A stretch of 64,000 nucleotides of DNA from Limnoperna fortunei. Taxonomy: Eukaryota; Mollusca; Bivalvia; Mytilida; Modiolidae. The notes beneath the pieces are model-generated. The model was not told the origin of the DNA and made no database searches. It saw only the letters and a program-made list of their open reading frames with translations. The DNA is taken from assembly GCA_944474755.1 (NCBI GenBank), contig OX104117.1:76670926-76734925 (forward strand). The letters run 5' to 3'. The position numbers and the translations under genes were made by a program. Of the stretch, positions 38,901 through 44,859 are shown piece by piece; position 1 is the stretch's first letter; every line of letters starts with the position of its first letter.

Positions 38901-41145
38901 TCAAGAATTTTTTCATTCGGTGATGGAATGATACAAGTCCACTGGGATCGTGTAAAAACATAATACATGTAGTTCAAAATATTATATAAACGTCTAAAGA
39001 GTCTACCAACCAGTAAAGCTTATTAAGTATCGGATCGACAAACATGACGATACAGCATAAACAAAAAATAATATACAAGTCTAGAAGATTATGCAACGAT
39101 ACAAATGACGGTGTTTCTTGTCAAAAATTTAGACAAAGACTGACCAACGAATGGCCTTAGTCATTGAATGTCAATATTAATAAATGACGTAAACAAGTCA
39201 TTACATATTAATCTTAAACTTTCTCATTTCCAACTTAACCCAAAATAGTTGCTTTTCAAGTCCGCCAGCCGCGGACGTGCCGTTCTGTTACTTGGCTTTC
39301 CTCAAATATTCCAACAAGATGTAATAAGGTGACAAATTCCTTACGCCAGACGCGCGTTTCGTCTACTTAAGACTCATCAGTGGCGTTTAGCTCCAAATGC
39401 TTCAAGAATTTTTTCATTCGGTGATGGAATGATACAAGTCCACTGGGATCGTGTAAAAACACAATACATGTAGTTCAAAATATTATATAAACGTCTAAAG
39501 AGTCTACCAACCAGTAAAGCTTATTAAGTATCGGGTCGACAAACATGACGATACAGCATAAACAAAAAATAATATACAAGTCTAGAAGATAATGCAACGA
39601 TACAAATGACGGTGTTTTTGTCAAAAATTTAGACAAAGACTGACCAACGAATGGCCTTAGTCATTGAATGTCAATATTAATAAATGACGTAAACAAGTCA
39701 TTACATATTAATCTTAAGCTTTCTCATTTCCAACTTAACCCAAAAAAGTTGCTTTTCAAGTCCACCAGCCGGGGACGTGCCGTGCTGTTACTTGGCTTTC
39801 CTCAAATATTCCAACAAGATGTAATCAAAATTACCAAGGTGACAAATTCCTTACGCCAGACGCGCGTTTCGTCTACTTAAGACTCATCAGTGGCGTTTAA
39901 CTCCAAATGCTTGAAGAATTTTTTCATTCGGTGATGGGATCGTGTAAAAACACAATACAGGTAGTTCAAAATATTATATGAACGTCTAAAGAGTCTACCA
40001 ACCAGTAAAGCTTATTAAGTATTGGATCGACAAACATGACGATATATATATACGTCTACAAATTAAACCCAACACTGTTAGAATTAGATTTTTACACTGT
40101 CAAAGTTTTGCTTTCCTTCAGCGGGATTCGAACTCGCACCGTTGTGACACTGTGGCACCAAAATCGCCTGCACTATGTTCAGCGGTCTAGACCCTTCGGC
40201 CAAATCCGCTATATCTTAAAATATAGCTTTATTAACAGGGGTGAATCATAGACATAGTACTTAAAAGGGACTAATACTAGAAAACAAAACAAAAAATAAT
40301 TCATTGAGAATCATACATTGTGCCAATATCCAGACCAAGAATTCCGGTATCCTACGTCAACCACAATCACCTTTATCACACTATTGGTTGACACCATTAG
40401 AGATACCTTTTTCTAGTCCTGAATGAAGCTAAAGTATTGCTGGCTGGACGTCACGAACACGAATCAATAAAACATTGTTAAAATGTTACATAATTTACGT
40501 GCGTTAGAAGAGTAAACACATTTTGAAAGTATATACTGTAAATAAACTACTTACCTTTTATTTCCTCTATGTCCCTCAAAGCTTGAACATATAGATTTTC
40601 CAAGTCAGAGCCGATCTGACATGTTCTGTATTTGTATACAGCTGATTTAAAACCACGGTTAATTGGTTTGTTAAGATACCGGTCAACTCTTTCAGACACC
40701 TCCTCCACTTCAGAGAAAACTGTGTTCATTTCTTTATCTGTAACATACGTGTTTATTCTATGCGCAAATGAATTTCTTATGAACCTAAGCCTTTCAATGT
40801 CATCTGATATTGTCAGATTACAATTCTTTGGCCGATTGCCCCATCCTTCCGTGGGTTTGTCGAGAACGGCGTAAGCTCTAATTAATTTACACACCGTTGT
40901 AAAATCTAAGTTGTCGTACGAATCATCTTCCAAGGTATTCAGTTTACTTTCTTCTTCACGGGTAAAAAATTTATTGAACATTTTTGGATCGTTTTTCTTT
41001 TCTCTTTCAATTTGTCTATAGAGCATACTAGCTGATATATTAGAAATGATGACATCTCTAAGAATACTTGGTAATATTTCAACTATTATTAAACCAATTC
41101 TTGAATATCTTGTTCTCCCTTCTGTTAAGGAACTCCATGGATTAT
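5934..41145 (-). CDS. Predicted HEPN / TRADD-N-like / Ig / Ig / ROC-COR multidomain protein (12-exon model)
   Basis: I join twelve minus-strand exons: 41145-40555, 21009-20920, 19939-19658, 18496-18269, 17099-17007, 16568-16476, 15711-15457, 15033-14776, 11425-11177, 9749-9111, 7896-7766 and 7196-5934. All have AG acceptors and GT donors. All internal junctions are phase 1 except the last, which is phase 0, and the frame stays open for about 1,390 codons. Order by residue: HEPN about 1-197, TRADD-N-like 228-321, alpha/beta-looking exon 322-397, two 31-residue copies 398-459, Ig 460-544, Ig 545-630, ROC 631-970, COR 970-1390. No signal peptide or membrane segment is seen, so a cytosolic protein is likely. 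The first exon enters in phase 1, so an upstream exon is needed, perhaps the HEPN copy at 42.1-42.65 kb. Role in innate immunity or cell death is inferred from the families. The weakest join is across the 19.5 kb transposon-filled intron. Two genes instead of one is possible. Confidence 0.72.
7766..7896 (-). CDS. Exon: ROC GTPase, G4 motif
   Basis: This is a 131-base exon with acceptor TTGATTTCAG (phase 1) and donor GTATTC (phase 0). It begins YIDFWFDSIHSCG, a typical ROC helix after G3, and continues to PPVILVCTHIDKCQTE. The T-H-I-D sequence sits at G4, where guanine specificity is normally read by [NT]-K-x-D, so the lysine is replaced by histidine. The phase-0 end joins cleanly to the COR exon. 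Confidence 0.82.
8070..8420 (-). repeat. Dispersed ~400-bp repeat in a ROC intron
   Basis: CAAGTGGCGGATATAGGAGG and TCAGATCATAATATACAAAG match the family. Confidence 0.6.
8440..8690 (-). mobile_element. tRNA-derived SINE, family B (diverged)
   Basis: Minus-oriented relic: GAGGGAGCAAGAGTACCTGG, AAATTGGTACCGAGCGCACC and GAACCCGCAATCACAGTGTT match the SINE body and B box in reverse. It lies in the intron between two ROC exons. Confidence 0.55.
9111..9749 (-). CDS. Exon: ROC GTPase, long insert and G3 motif
   Basis: This is a 639-base exon, phase 1 at both ends (acceptor AATTTATACAG-type, donor GTAAGT). It starts TDKRRDLIIRLKRALN and then carries roughly 130 residues of polar, low-complexity sequence rich in T, S, E, K and Q. 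It ends with the conserved VDCGFWDFAGQKHYYPTHPV block, in which DFAG is G3 (switch II), followed by the strand ALHILVADI. The insert separates G2 from G3, where ordinary Ras-like proteins have only a short loop. Long inserts here are known in invertebrate ROCO proteins and may be regulatory. Confidence 0.88.
10060..10270 (-). repeat. Dispersed repeat, 'CATGTCTAGG' family
   Basis: ATGAGTAACTCGACAGGTAT and AATGAAAGGCAGGCCCTGCC match the copy at 2.1-2.56 kb. Confidence 0.65.
11177..11425 (-). CDS. Exon: ROC GTPase, P-loop (G1) and switch I region
   Basis: This is a 249-base exon, phase 1 at both ends (acceptor ATTTCAG, donor GTACAT). After RPLSQEEKGLYLEIIKSGKE comes the first strand YYIRVVIIG and a perfect P-loop, GEKGVGKT, then LLRRLLG and ESTDGIDI, where the threonine is the likely magnesium-binding G2 residue. 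The signatures are those of the Ras-of-complex (ROC) GTPase domain of ROCO proteins. The exon was too short to show as a long open frame, but its motifs make it secure. Nucleotide binding looks intact. Confidence 0.9.
12505..12755. repeat. Short element with subterminal 'GACGGAT' motifs, copy 1
   Basis: About 240 bases from TACAGTCCTGGCACCCGTAA to CAGTTTATTGACGGATAC, full of GATTGCTGACGG-like words. An inverted copy with the same ends is at 47110-47352, and a related piece at 51165-51365. It lies in the intron between Ig2 and ROC. Confidence 0.65.
13490..13720 (-). mobile_element. tRNA-derived SINE, family B (partial)
   Basis: Minus-oriented; it shows the GGCGTCCAGTTTTTATTG and GGAGGAAGCCGGACTACAG body and a decayed B box (CCGCAACCTGTTGACA). 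The A-box end is lost or strongly diverged. Confidence 0.65.
13835..14165 (+). repeat. Dispersed ~400-bp repeat
   Basis: Starts at TGATTTATTGATTGGATG, with CAGCGAGCAGTATTTCAGCT, and ends after CACTATGGTCCGCGGCCAGG. The 66-codon open frame here is a by-product. Confidence 0.7.
14776..15033 (-). CDS. Exon: Ig-like (I-set type) domain 2
   Basis: This is a 258-base exon, phase 1 at both ends (acceptor TATTGACAG, donor GTATGC). Key features are the B strand VQFICEV, the tryptophan in CWSKNG, the DLEDSGYYTVNI corner, and a final strand TASLSVK. As in domain 1, the F-strand position after the tyrosine is not cysteine (YYTV). The B-strand cysteine remains but has no partner. It lies directly upstream of the ROC P-loop exon across a 3.4 kb intron. 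Confidence 0.8.
15457..15711 (-). CDS. Exon: Ig-like (I-set type) domain 1
   Basis: This is a 255-base exon, phase 1 at both ends (acceptor GATCTCTTCAG, donor GTAAAT), the usual layout for single-exon Ig domains. It shows the DVTVIEG start of an I-set domain, the core tryptophan (SMWSRDG), and the D-x-G-x-Y corner (SDKGRYTVNV). The F-strand cysteine is replaced by valine (RYTV), and the B strand has no cysteine at the usual place. The canonical disulfide cannot form, which suits a domain in the reducing cytosol, as in titin-type Ig domains. Confidence 0.8.
16476..16568 (-). CDS. Exon: 31-residue linker, second identical copy
   Basis: This is the second member of the duplicated exon pair, 531 bases from the first, with the same acceptor and donor and no base differences in the coding part. 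The flanking introns also match closely, with small differences such as one T in a poly-T run. The duplication is therefore recent or kept uniform by gene conversion. An assembly duplication is also possible. Confidence 0.58.
16775..17890. repeat. 150-160-bp tandem repeat with TTTCCGGACAATAACTC
   Basis: TTTCCGGACAA-type starts occur near 16779, 16939, 17311, 17470, 17623 and 17773. Each unit continues with GAATGAAACTTTGGGATATT and ATATCAGGTTGGTAAGAAGC. Purely intronic. Confidence 0.8.
17007..17099 (-). CDS. Exon: 31-residue linker, first copy
   Basis: This is a 93-base exon between ACCCTTAG and the donor GTACGT, phase 1 at both ends. It encodes EPQKHNVDKKLGNTVAFPVA followed by SLEENQIPSA. 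The sequence is hydrophilic with prolines, so a flexible spacer is likely. It is identical at the base level to the exon at 16476-16568, and the surrounding intron is duplicated with it. Because its length is a multiple of three and both ends are phase 1, zero, one or two copies can be spliced in without breaking the frame. Confidence 0.6.
18269..18496 (-). CDS. Exon: 76-residue module following the TRADD-N-like exon
   Basis: This is a 228-base exon, phase 1 at both ends (acceptor TTTATAG, donor GTATGT). An acidic lead (GLGLDSDGLESCSGDF) is followed by RQLELIVKPELLYSEQLLHL, a helix GGLVKRIINS and a final strand PIVTATLTSR. It may complete the TRADD-N-like fold or be a second, diverged copy of it. 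I do not recognise it with certainty. The acidic segment probably acts as a flexible link. Confidence 0.6.
19185..19600 (+). repeat. Dispersed ~400-bp repeat (best-preserved copy)
   Basis: From GATTGATTTGATTGATTGGA through GCTTTACGTCCAGCGAGCAG to GAACCCTCCCAGTATGGTCC. This is the most complete copy and the one to use as a reference. It lies in the intron between the TRADD-N-like exon and the next. Confidence 0.75.
19658..19939 (-). CDS. Exon: TRADD-N-like adaptor domain
   Basis: This is a 282-base exon, phase 1 at both ends (acceptor CTTTAG, donor GTATGC). The product has a strand-helix-strand-strand-helix-strand look: a TNVTIVIEDTA strand, a charged helix (NEEQIKYLNDTKDQI), strands ILVQFEKATVGSLVLHVSI, a helix SKLAEALSSFIQRILQFV, and a last strand INVVLISEV. 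The pattern VQxxKxTVGSLxLHL with a following amphipathic helix matches what I know of the TRADD-N superfamily. That superfamily links sensors to effectors and is reported to be expanded in marine invertebrates, often beside DZIP3-like HEPN domains. The assignment is by pattern only. A related ferredoxin-like fold is the main alternative. Confidence 0.65.
20920..21009 (-). CDS. Exon: 30-residue linker (function unknown)
   Basis: This is a 90-base exon between ATATTTTGTAG and the donor GTAAGC, phase 1 at both ends. It encodes a basic, aromatic stretch that includes HINFYYGKSFESFVRKLRNE and was too short to be detected as an open frame on its own. It sits just upstream of the TRADD-N-like exon and is probably a helical lead-in to it. 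I do not recognise a family. Support comes from good splice signals on both sides and from a phase that matches its neighbours. Confidence 0.6.
21560..22330 (+). pseudogene. Tc1-like transposase relic split by another repeat
   Basis: Two blocks survive. Near 21650-21730 the sequence reads DESRFQLDDSDRR, the first catalytic region. Near 22165-22290 it reads ARPHVSSAVPTFYEKQNVNV and LHWPADPPDLSPSKHLW. The second Asp is replaced by Asn and the Glu by Lys, so the site is dead. About 260 bases between the blocks are not transposase but a copy of a dispersed repeat also found at 55.6 and 62.7 kb. It lies next to the left end of the CACTA-type element. Confidence 0.75.
21755..22005 (+). repeat. Dispersed repeat inserted in the Tc1 relic
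   Basis: Begins near GAAAACCGACCGAACAACAA and ends near TCATTGTCATGTCTAGGGAA. It splits the transposase coding sequence, so it moved after the transposon. Confidence 0.7.
22488..22885 (+). repeat. Left inverted end of the CACTA-type element
   Basis: Around 400 bases with repeated GTCTGT/ACAGAC and CCGTTG/CAACGG motifs spaced roughly 25-30 bases apart. The block ends at AACGCCTGGTAATTATTA, which reappears inverted at about 26910-26930. Confidence 0.8.
24075..24190. repeat. ATCGTTCGTAC-rich tandem sequence
   Basis: Loose repeats of TCGTTCGTACATCG-like words; similar tracts occur at 29465-29700 and 36840-37045. Confidence 0.7.
24962..25235 (+). mobile_element. tRNA-derived SINE, family B
   Basis: Begins GGGGGCCTCGGTGGCCGAGT, a serine/leucine tRNA-like start with the A box TGGCCGAGTGGTC and the B box GGTTCGATTCTC. 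The body has AATCCGGCTTCCTCCCCAAT and AAAACTGGACGCCATGAAAT, and the tail GCGTTAAAACACCATTCAAA. It lies inside the CACTA-type element. Confidence 0.8.
25410..25740 (+). repeat. Dispersed ~400-bp repeat inside the CACTA-type element
   Basis: GTTTGCTTTACGTCCAGCGG and TACGGTCAGCGGTCAGGCTT identify it. It contains a short CCCTAACCCTAACCCTAAC run near 25690. Confidence 0.7.
26910..27312 (-). repeat. Right inverted end of the CACTA-type element
   Basis: Reverse complement of the left end over about 400 bases, with scattered substitutions. The inner neighbour 26820-26910 also matches the left arm at 22890-23000 (the ATTCGGAATTAAAC region), so the inverted repeat is nearer 500 bases. Confidence 0.8.
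28413..28496. repeat. (TA)n microsatellite
   Basis: Long TA run directly before the first satellite unit. Confidence 0.95.
28503..29440 (+). repeat. ~550-bp satellite, about 1.7 units
   Basis: CTAGAAGATTATGCAACGAT starts at 28503 and again at 29053. The core is TTACGCCAGACGCGCGTTTC then GTCTACTTAAGACTCATCAG. The two copies here are nearly identical and are flanked on both sides by (TA)n. Confidence 0.85.
29420..29458. repeat. (TA)n microsatellite
   Basis: TA run that replaces the rest of the second satellite unit. Confidence 0.95.
29462..29740. repeat. ATCGTTCGTAC-rich tandem sequence
   Basis: GTTCGTACATCGTGCGTTTA followed by many variants of the 10-14-base word (TCGTACATCG, TATCGTTCG). 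No gene. Confidence 0.75.
29741..31559. other. Intronic stretch, no gene seen
   Basis: Apart from the (AAAT)n tract, I see no coding or repeat structure. A minus-strand frame at 30.36-30.57 kb has no support. Confidence 0.55.
29940..29997. repeat. (AAAT)n microsatellite
   Basis: About 14 units of TAAA. Confidence 0.95.
31590..32002 (+). pseudogene. SGNH/GDSL hydrolase fragment of a DIRS-like element
   Basis: Across two frames and one stop the translation gives a partial SGNH hydrolase: WINIDIRAKGGLTVEKLL, then IGGNDA (block III, with the conserved Gly and Asn), and DGVHLNRHGM (block V, with the Asp and His of the catalytic triad). Block I, with the serine, is not visible. SGNH domains are known in some tyrosine-recombinase retroelements. 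The fragment lies about 750 bases upstream of the gag-like frame of the DIRS relic, so it may belong to that element or to a neighbouring copy. Confidence 0.7.
32553..32716 (+). repeat. 28-bp tandem repeat upstream of DIRS ORF1
   Basis: About five copies of a 28-base unit built around ACATTGTAAGTAAGACACC and TTTACGCTT. TTACATTGTAA is itself palindromic and recurs singly upstream. The array may belong to the leader of the retroelement. Confidence 0.85.
32747..33880 (+). pseudogene. DIRS-like element: gag-like ORF1 with zinc knuckle
   Basis: The original start is probably the ATG at 32747 (PPSNPREKGKPANRR), broken by a stop about 27 codons on. From 32833 a frame of 310 codons runs with an S/T/Q-rich first half. 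Its second half has WADEFIDLQSLSP, EQWTSAFWIFADIYIEKRPE and a helical region typical of gag-like proteins of DIRS elements. After its stop, another frame keeps the cysteine cluster: YNRGQICRKPCPYRHVCHFC followed by KLSHPRFQC. The reading frames are damaged, so this is a relic. Confidence 0.75.
34022..35286 (+). pseudogene. DIRS-like element: reverse transcriptase and RNase H
   Basis: The RT fingers read GRIAGQFKAKPFNVFVCSPL and GLVPKSDGKFRLIHDLSFP. The catalytic motif LDDFLFIG follows within about 40 codons, so roughly 100 residues of the palm are deleted. The connection has RELQSLVGLLNFACSV and PGRAFLPRL. RNase H shows LYTDASGS, FSDNIAVVHTIN and KHIQDKTNIIADRLSR, keeping its acidic residues. 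There are several stops and frameshifts. The LDDF form of the YxDD box and the order RT-RNase H-recombinase place it with DIRS elements. Confidence 0.85.
35287..35564 (+). pseudogene. DIRS-like element: tyrosine recombinase, N-terminal part
   Basis: The translation has LTPATRAFYHKAWYRMLDFL, then HSTITSYFSAMSYLHKVLLL and PDPTALFIIRK. This is the SAM-like core-binding domain that precedes the catalytic domain in DIRS/Crypton recombinases. The catalytic half with Arg, His-x-x-Arg and Tyr is not visible downstream, so the element is truncated around 35565. Confidence 0.75.
35565..36839. other. Intronic stretch, no gene seen
   Basis: AT-rich. 35574-35822 has an open frame without a recognisable domain, possibly the decayed tail of the DIRS relic. 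36180-36240 is a scrap of the ~400-bp dispersed repeat. Confidence 0.5.
36840..37045. repeat. Palindromic ATCGT/ACGAT tandem sequence
   Basis: The left half has ACGATACGATATACCATACG-type words and the right half their complement (TCTATCGTATATCGTTTCGT). Centre near 36935-36945. It could fold into a long hairpin. Confidence 0.75.
37240..37560 (+). mobile_element. tRNA-derived SINE, family A
   Basis: Full-length-looking copy running from AATGCTGAATTAGATTACTG to GTTGGGCTTAATTTGTAGAC. The A box is TTTGGCCTAGGGGTCTAGAC and the B box is in GTAGGTTCGAATCCCGCTG. Just upstream (37160-37250) is an inverted bit of similar sequence. Confidence 0.7.
37725..37915 (+). mobile_element. tRNA-derived SINE, family A (partial)
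   Basis: Carries the TTTGGCAGAGGGGTCTTAGAC A-box region and GAGTTCGAATCCCGCTGAGG B-box region. It starts within the element and is shorter than the copy at 37.24 kb. Confidence 0.65.
38071..40042 (+). repeat. Satellite block, four ~500-bp units
   Basis: AGAAGATTATGCAACGATAC starts at 38071, 38582, 39083 and 39584, giving periods of 511, 501 and 501. Same family as 28.5-29.4 kb but about 10% different. It ends in (TA)n and a family A SINE. It lies 0.5 kb from the HEPN exon. Confidence 0.88.
40050..40262 (-). mobile_element. tRNA-derived SINE, family A (partial)
   Basis: Reverse-oriented copy with the same tail (AAACCCAACACTGTTAG) and B box. It directly follows the last satellite unit and a short (AT)n tract, and lies about 290 bases from the HEPN exon. 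Confidence 0.65.
40555..41145 (-). CDS. Exon: DZIP3/hRUL138-like HEPN domain
   Basis: The acceptor is TTCTAATTTCAG and the donor is GTAAGTAG. The 591-base exon is phase 1 at both ends. It is mostly helical, with a central EGWGNRP motif, then DDIERLRFIRNSFAH. The R-N-S-F-A-H segment fits the R-x4-6-H motif of the HEPN superfamily, many of whose members cut RNA. The DDIxRLRxxRN context is the hallmark of the DZIP3-like HEPN group. The polar pair suggests this copy could be active, but some DZIP3-like HEPNs are thought to be non-catalytic. There is a KEMNTVFSEVEEVSERVDRY helix after the motif. The exon lies about 1 kb downstream of the damaged paralogue at 42.1-42.65 kb. Confidence 0.85.
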
Positions 41146-42099
41146 CTGAAATTAGAACAGGTTTGACTTTAAATGGTCTTGTGATCCTGATATGAATCTC
41201 ACGGTAAATAACTACAACCACCTTTGATGGAAACGTTTAAAATGTGTCATTATACTTTTCTGCTTTCTATCATAATTCAAACATTTGCCTAAACTTATTA
41301 CTAAGATAAATAAAAAATGTTGACTCTTATGTGTTATTGGACAAATAAGATGGGTTCAGCCCCCAGAAATGCAAAAGTCTACATTTCTGCATTTCGGGGC
41401 CATTTAGGAACATGGACAATGCCCTAAACTACCGTATCTTATTCTAACGATAAGCCTCAGTCGTAAATAAAACGACAATGAACTAATTTACGACATATGA
41501 TGCATTTACCTGATGCCCATATTAAAAAACATTTCAAACATCAGAATTAATTCTTTGATGCTAAAAATTGGATTGCCTTTTCTATAAATGAATTCGATAT
41601 CCACTATTTCTAACATCAATCAATCCGCGTTTTAACCTAAACGACAACTTGTGGCGCTTCAAAGGCAATGATATAGTTTTTTCCATGACAAATCAACGAA
41701 AAAGGACAGTTCGTGTTAACACATGAGGCACTGTTCCATGCAACGGTTGCTAAATTGCGCATGTTTAGGAGCAGTAGATATGTTATTTTGAAGTGACGTT
41801 ATCAAGTTTCATGTTATAAAATACGAGATTCAGAACCACTGTCATGGAAGTGTACTGAACGTCTACGATACACCACAGGCGAAAATGTCACTGAGATTCC
41901 AAACAACTGTCCTTTTTACATGTATCGAATTTGTTTGTAAACATTTGAAATGTAAATATCAAAAACACTTTTGTATCATAAGATAGTTATTCAAAATGCG
42001 TTTTTTAGTTGCAAACACACAGTTTCCCCTGTCTTAATATTAGGAGTATATAACGAAGTTATTTTTTTGTAACATCAACCATTCCAAATAAATACACAC

Positions 42100-42654
42100 C
42101 CTTAATTGTCTGCTGGTTATGAAGTCTTTCAATTAAAATCATAACATGGGCATCATCAACCATTTGCAATAAACCAAGGTCAGGCACAAAGTTTGCCTCC
42201 AGATTAAAAAGGACCTTTATGCGTTCAGTAACCTGTTGGAATTGCTCGATAGATGTTTTATACGCATTTTCATCTACTTTTGTGCCAGACTTTGAAATAA
42301 TATCATTTACTTGCAGACGTATACGTTCAATGTCATCAGCCAACGTGATGTCATCAGGCGCTGGATTGTTACCCCAGTTTTGGGCTGGTGGCTCCAACCA
42401 CGGAAAGACCCTAAAGAAAGTGTAGCTTAATCTTAAATTAAACTCTGAATATCCTGAATTGGCATCCATTCTTTCAACAACTGAAACGTCATCTTCATGT
42501 AGTTTCTGTCTTAGCTGAGGGGTTCTGCGGGAAATCTACACATGTACTCTGTCAATGGTGCAATATTCATCAAAATAATTTGTAATAATTTTGGGAATAT
42601 TTCAAGTACTAATTTGCTAAGGACAGCTAATCGCCTTTCTTCCTCTGTTGGCAT
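42100..42654 (-). pseudogene. Upstream DZIP3-like HEPN exon, frameshifted
   Basis: Reading starts at an ATG (42654-42652) that follows an in-frame TAA and a plausible acceptor (CTTGTAG), so it may be a first coding exon. The opening peptide begins MPTEEERRLAVLSKLVLEIF, which resembles the start of the intact HEPN exon. Around 42530-42545 the frame shifts by one base. The old frame stops at 42513-42511, and the next frame continues through a WGN tryptophan motif and DDIERIR. Where the intact copy has R-N-x3-H, this copy has QVNDIISK, so the RNase-type motif is gone. It ends at a GTGTGT donor in phase 1, matching the acceptor of the next exon. It could be a decayed exon, a polymorphism or an assembly error. 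Confidence 0.6.
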
Positions 42655-44859
42655 TTTCACATCTTATCGTCTACAAGTAAAAACATACAATTAATTACTA
42701 TAATCATTAATTTATTTGAAAAATATTTCGAGTCAATAATGCTTGCACATGCATATTTACTAACTTGCTGTTCTTTGTGTTGCTGCGTTGTAAATTTTTA
42801 TAATGATAGATGAACTGGTCCTTCACCAAAACTAATGAAAGAACCTTAGAATGTTTTTATTTTTCACCACCATAGTAGCAATAAACCTTGTAGTCCAAAA
42901 AGATTTCACTCACTACGCAAGGTACATGAAGTTTGTGTACTTGCATTTTAAGGTTGCCTCATGTAATTTAGCGTGTGTTTAGCTTTTGTTTTTTATTCAC
43001 GTTTAAATCTTAACAGGTCGACATGTGACCATTGGTGTGCTAAGGGAGTAATATATTTTAGTGACTGGATGTTAAAGTACTAATTTGATGTTCAGACGCA
43101 GAATATGAAATAGTTTATAACAATTCTAATAGTCTGACAATTAACGTCTGTTGTGTCAGCATCAATCAGTTTATGTGTATGTTGAATAGTATAGCGTCAT
43201 GAACCCGTCATAATAATGCATGCATTTTGAAACCACCCGTAGATATTTTATTACTTAACAAATTTGGCATTTGTCTAAGATTTTTCATCGAACTTTTAAC
43301 TGCTACTGTAGACTTAATATTGCTCGCCTTGTCAATTTTATACGTATGCATTATTTGTAATTAATATATTTTGAAACTATGGTATTTTGTTTTAGCTTAT
43401 ATATATTAAAATGTGTATTTGTTATAATTATTAATTTATCAGACGATTGTGTACGTAATTAACAATAACTTAAAACATTTAGCATAAAGTGTAGGTTATG
43501 TATATCAATTGAACTTTTTTGATAAAATAGATGTGAAAAAAGGCATTTAGTCGAAAAACGACAATACAACATTCATATGTTTGGTCAAATGATATTTTGA
43601 CAAGAACAAAAGAGGTCTTTAGTGTAATGACAATTTAATAGTTCAAATATATGTACATGTAAGTGTTGAGTGAGTGATATTTTCTTATATTCTTTGAACA
43701 CATAATATCCATTCCGAACAGAAATCTTTCTGTTCCCGTTTGAGACACAGGCACTTGCAGCTTCCTCAGGTTGTAGAAAGAGATTAATAACAAGGGCAAC
43801 ACTTGGTGTGTGTTGAGATCCATTACAAAATTATAGAACTTGATCTCAGTAGGATATGAATATTTTCCCAATAACCTATTGGCCCCTAATTCTAGACGTA
43901 AAGTCGGATTAGTATTTTAACGTCAAGATATGTATGAAAAAAGCGCTTTAAACTCAAAAACACAATCTTCCTTTTGCCTTTCCCGTACAAACATGTTAGA
44001 TAATATCATGAAGTGCATACGAAAACGAAAATGATAAAGCTGCTGACGGATGTAATATTCTCGTGATAAATCATATTCTACCACAGTCTTGTTGATTTAA
44101 ATAATAATCTCTTACCGTTGCTGTAAGAATATTGTTAATAAAAACAATAGTTATGTTAGGTTTTTATCATGTTTTACGATTCGGTTCAATAGCTGCTTCA
44201 ATCGTTTACCTGTGTCATTTCTGCTACTGAGTGTCTTGTAAAGTAAGCAGCTACTGACAGAAGTAAAAACAAAGATTGGTAATACTTGTGCATACATAAT
44301 GAAGGCATATTTACATCATGTGAACTATTCATTAATATATCGTACAATGACGGTACTCAAAACAGTAATTTTACGTGTCACGGTTAAGTTGAAATATTTT
44401 TAAAGCACGCATTTTGTTTTGTATCATGAATTGTCCTTTGTTTGGTTTAAGAAATACCTGTATTTACATATTACCATTAAAATCACAAACAGTTTTATCC
44501 GCCGTAAAAAATGTTAAAACACTATAAATAGTTTTATGATAGTTCGTATTTTGATTTTATATGGGTTGTATCGACTTTAGAAGCAATACTCACAGTATAT
44601 GTTTGCTATTCCGATGACAAATATTTACGGTCCTTAAGTATTGGTAAGGTTTGTCAAAAAATAATAATTGAGATCAACATTGCTGCCGTTCAACTATACA
44701 AGCACACTATTTTAACGTCGTTAATGCGCAAATCGATTAACAGATTATGTTTAAATGTCACGGGAAAAGGATTACGTTAAGATACAAATTTAGTTTCAAA
44801 TATTCTAATTCTGTCTCATTTCTATGTTTGATTCAGATTTAACGCCATTTTCAATATAT
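42655..44859. other. No gene seen upstream of the HEPN exons
   Basis: This is where an upstream exon or promoter of the minus-strand gene could lie, but none can be called. The part beyond about 43.5 kb belongs to the first large tandem unit. Confidence 0.5.

Noticed and set aside
39668..39880. 70-codon open frame, plus strand
   Set aside because: Part of one satellite unit; the other units break it.
28500..40042. CRISPR-like array
   Set aside because: Units are ~500 bases and contiguous with no unique spacers; the host is eukaryotic.
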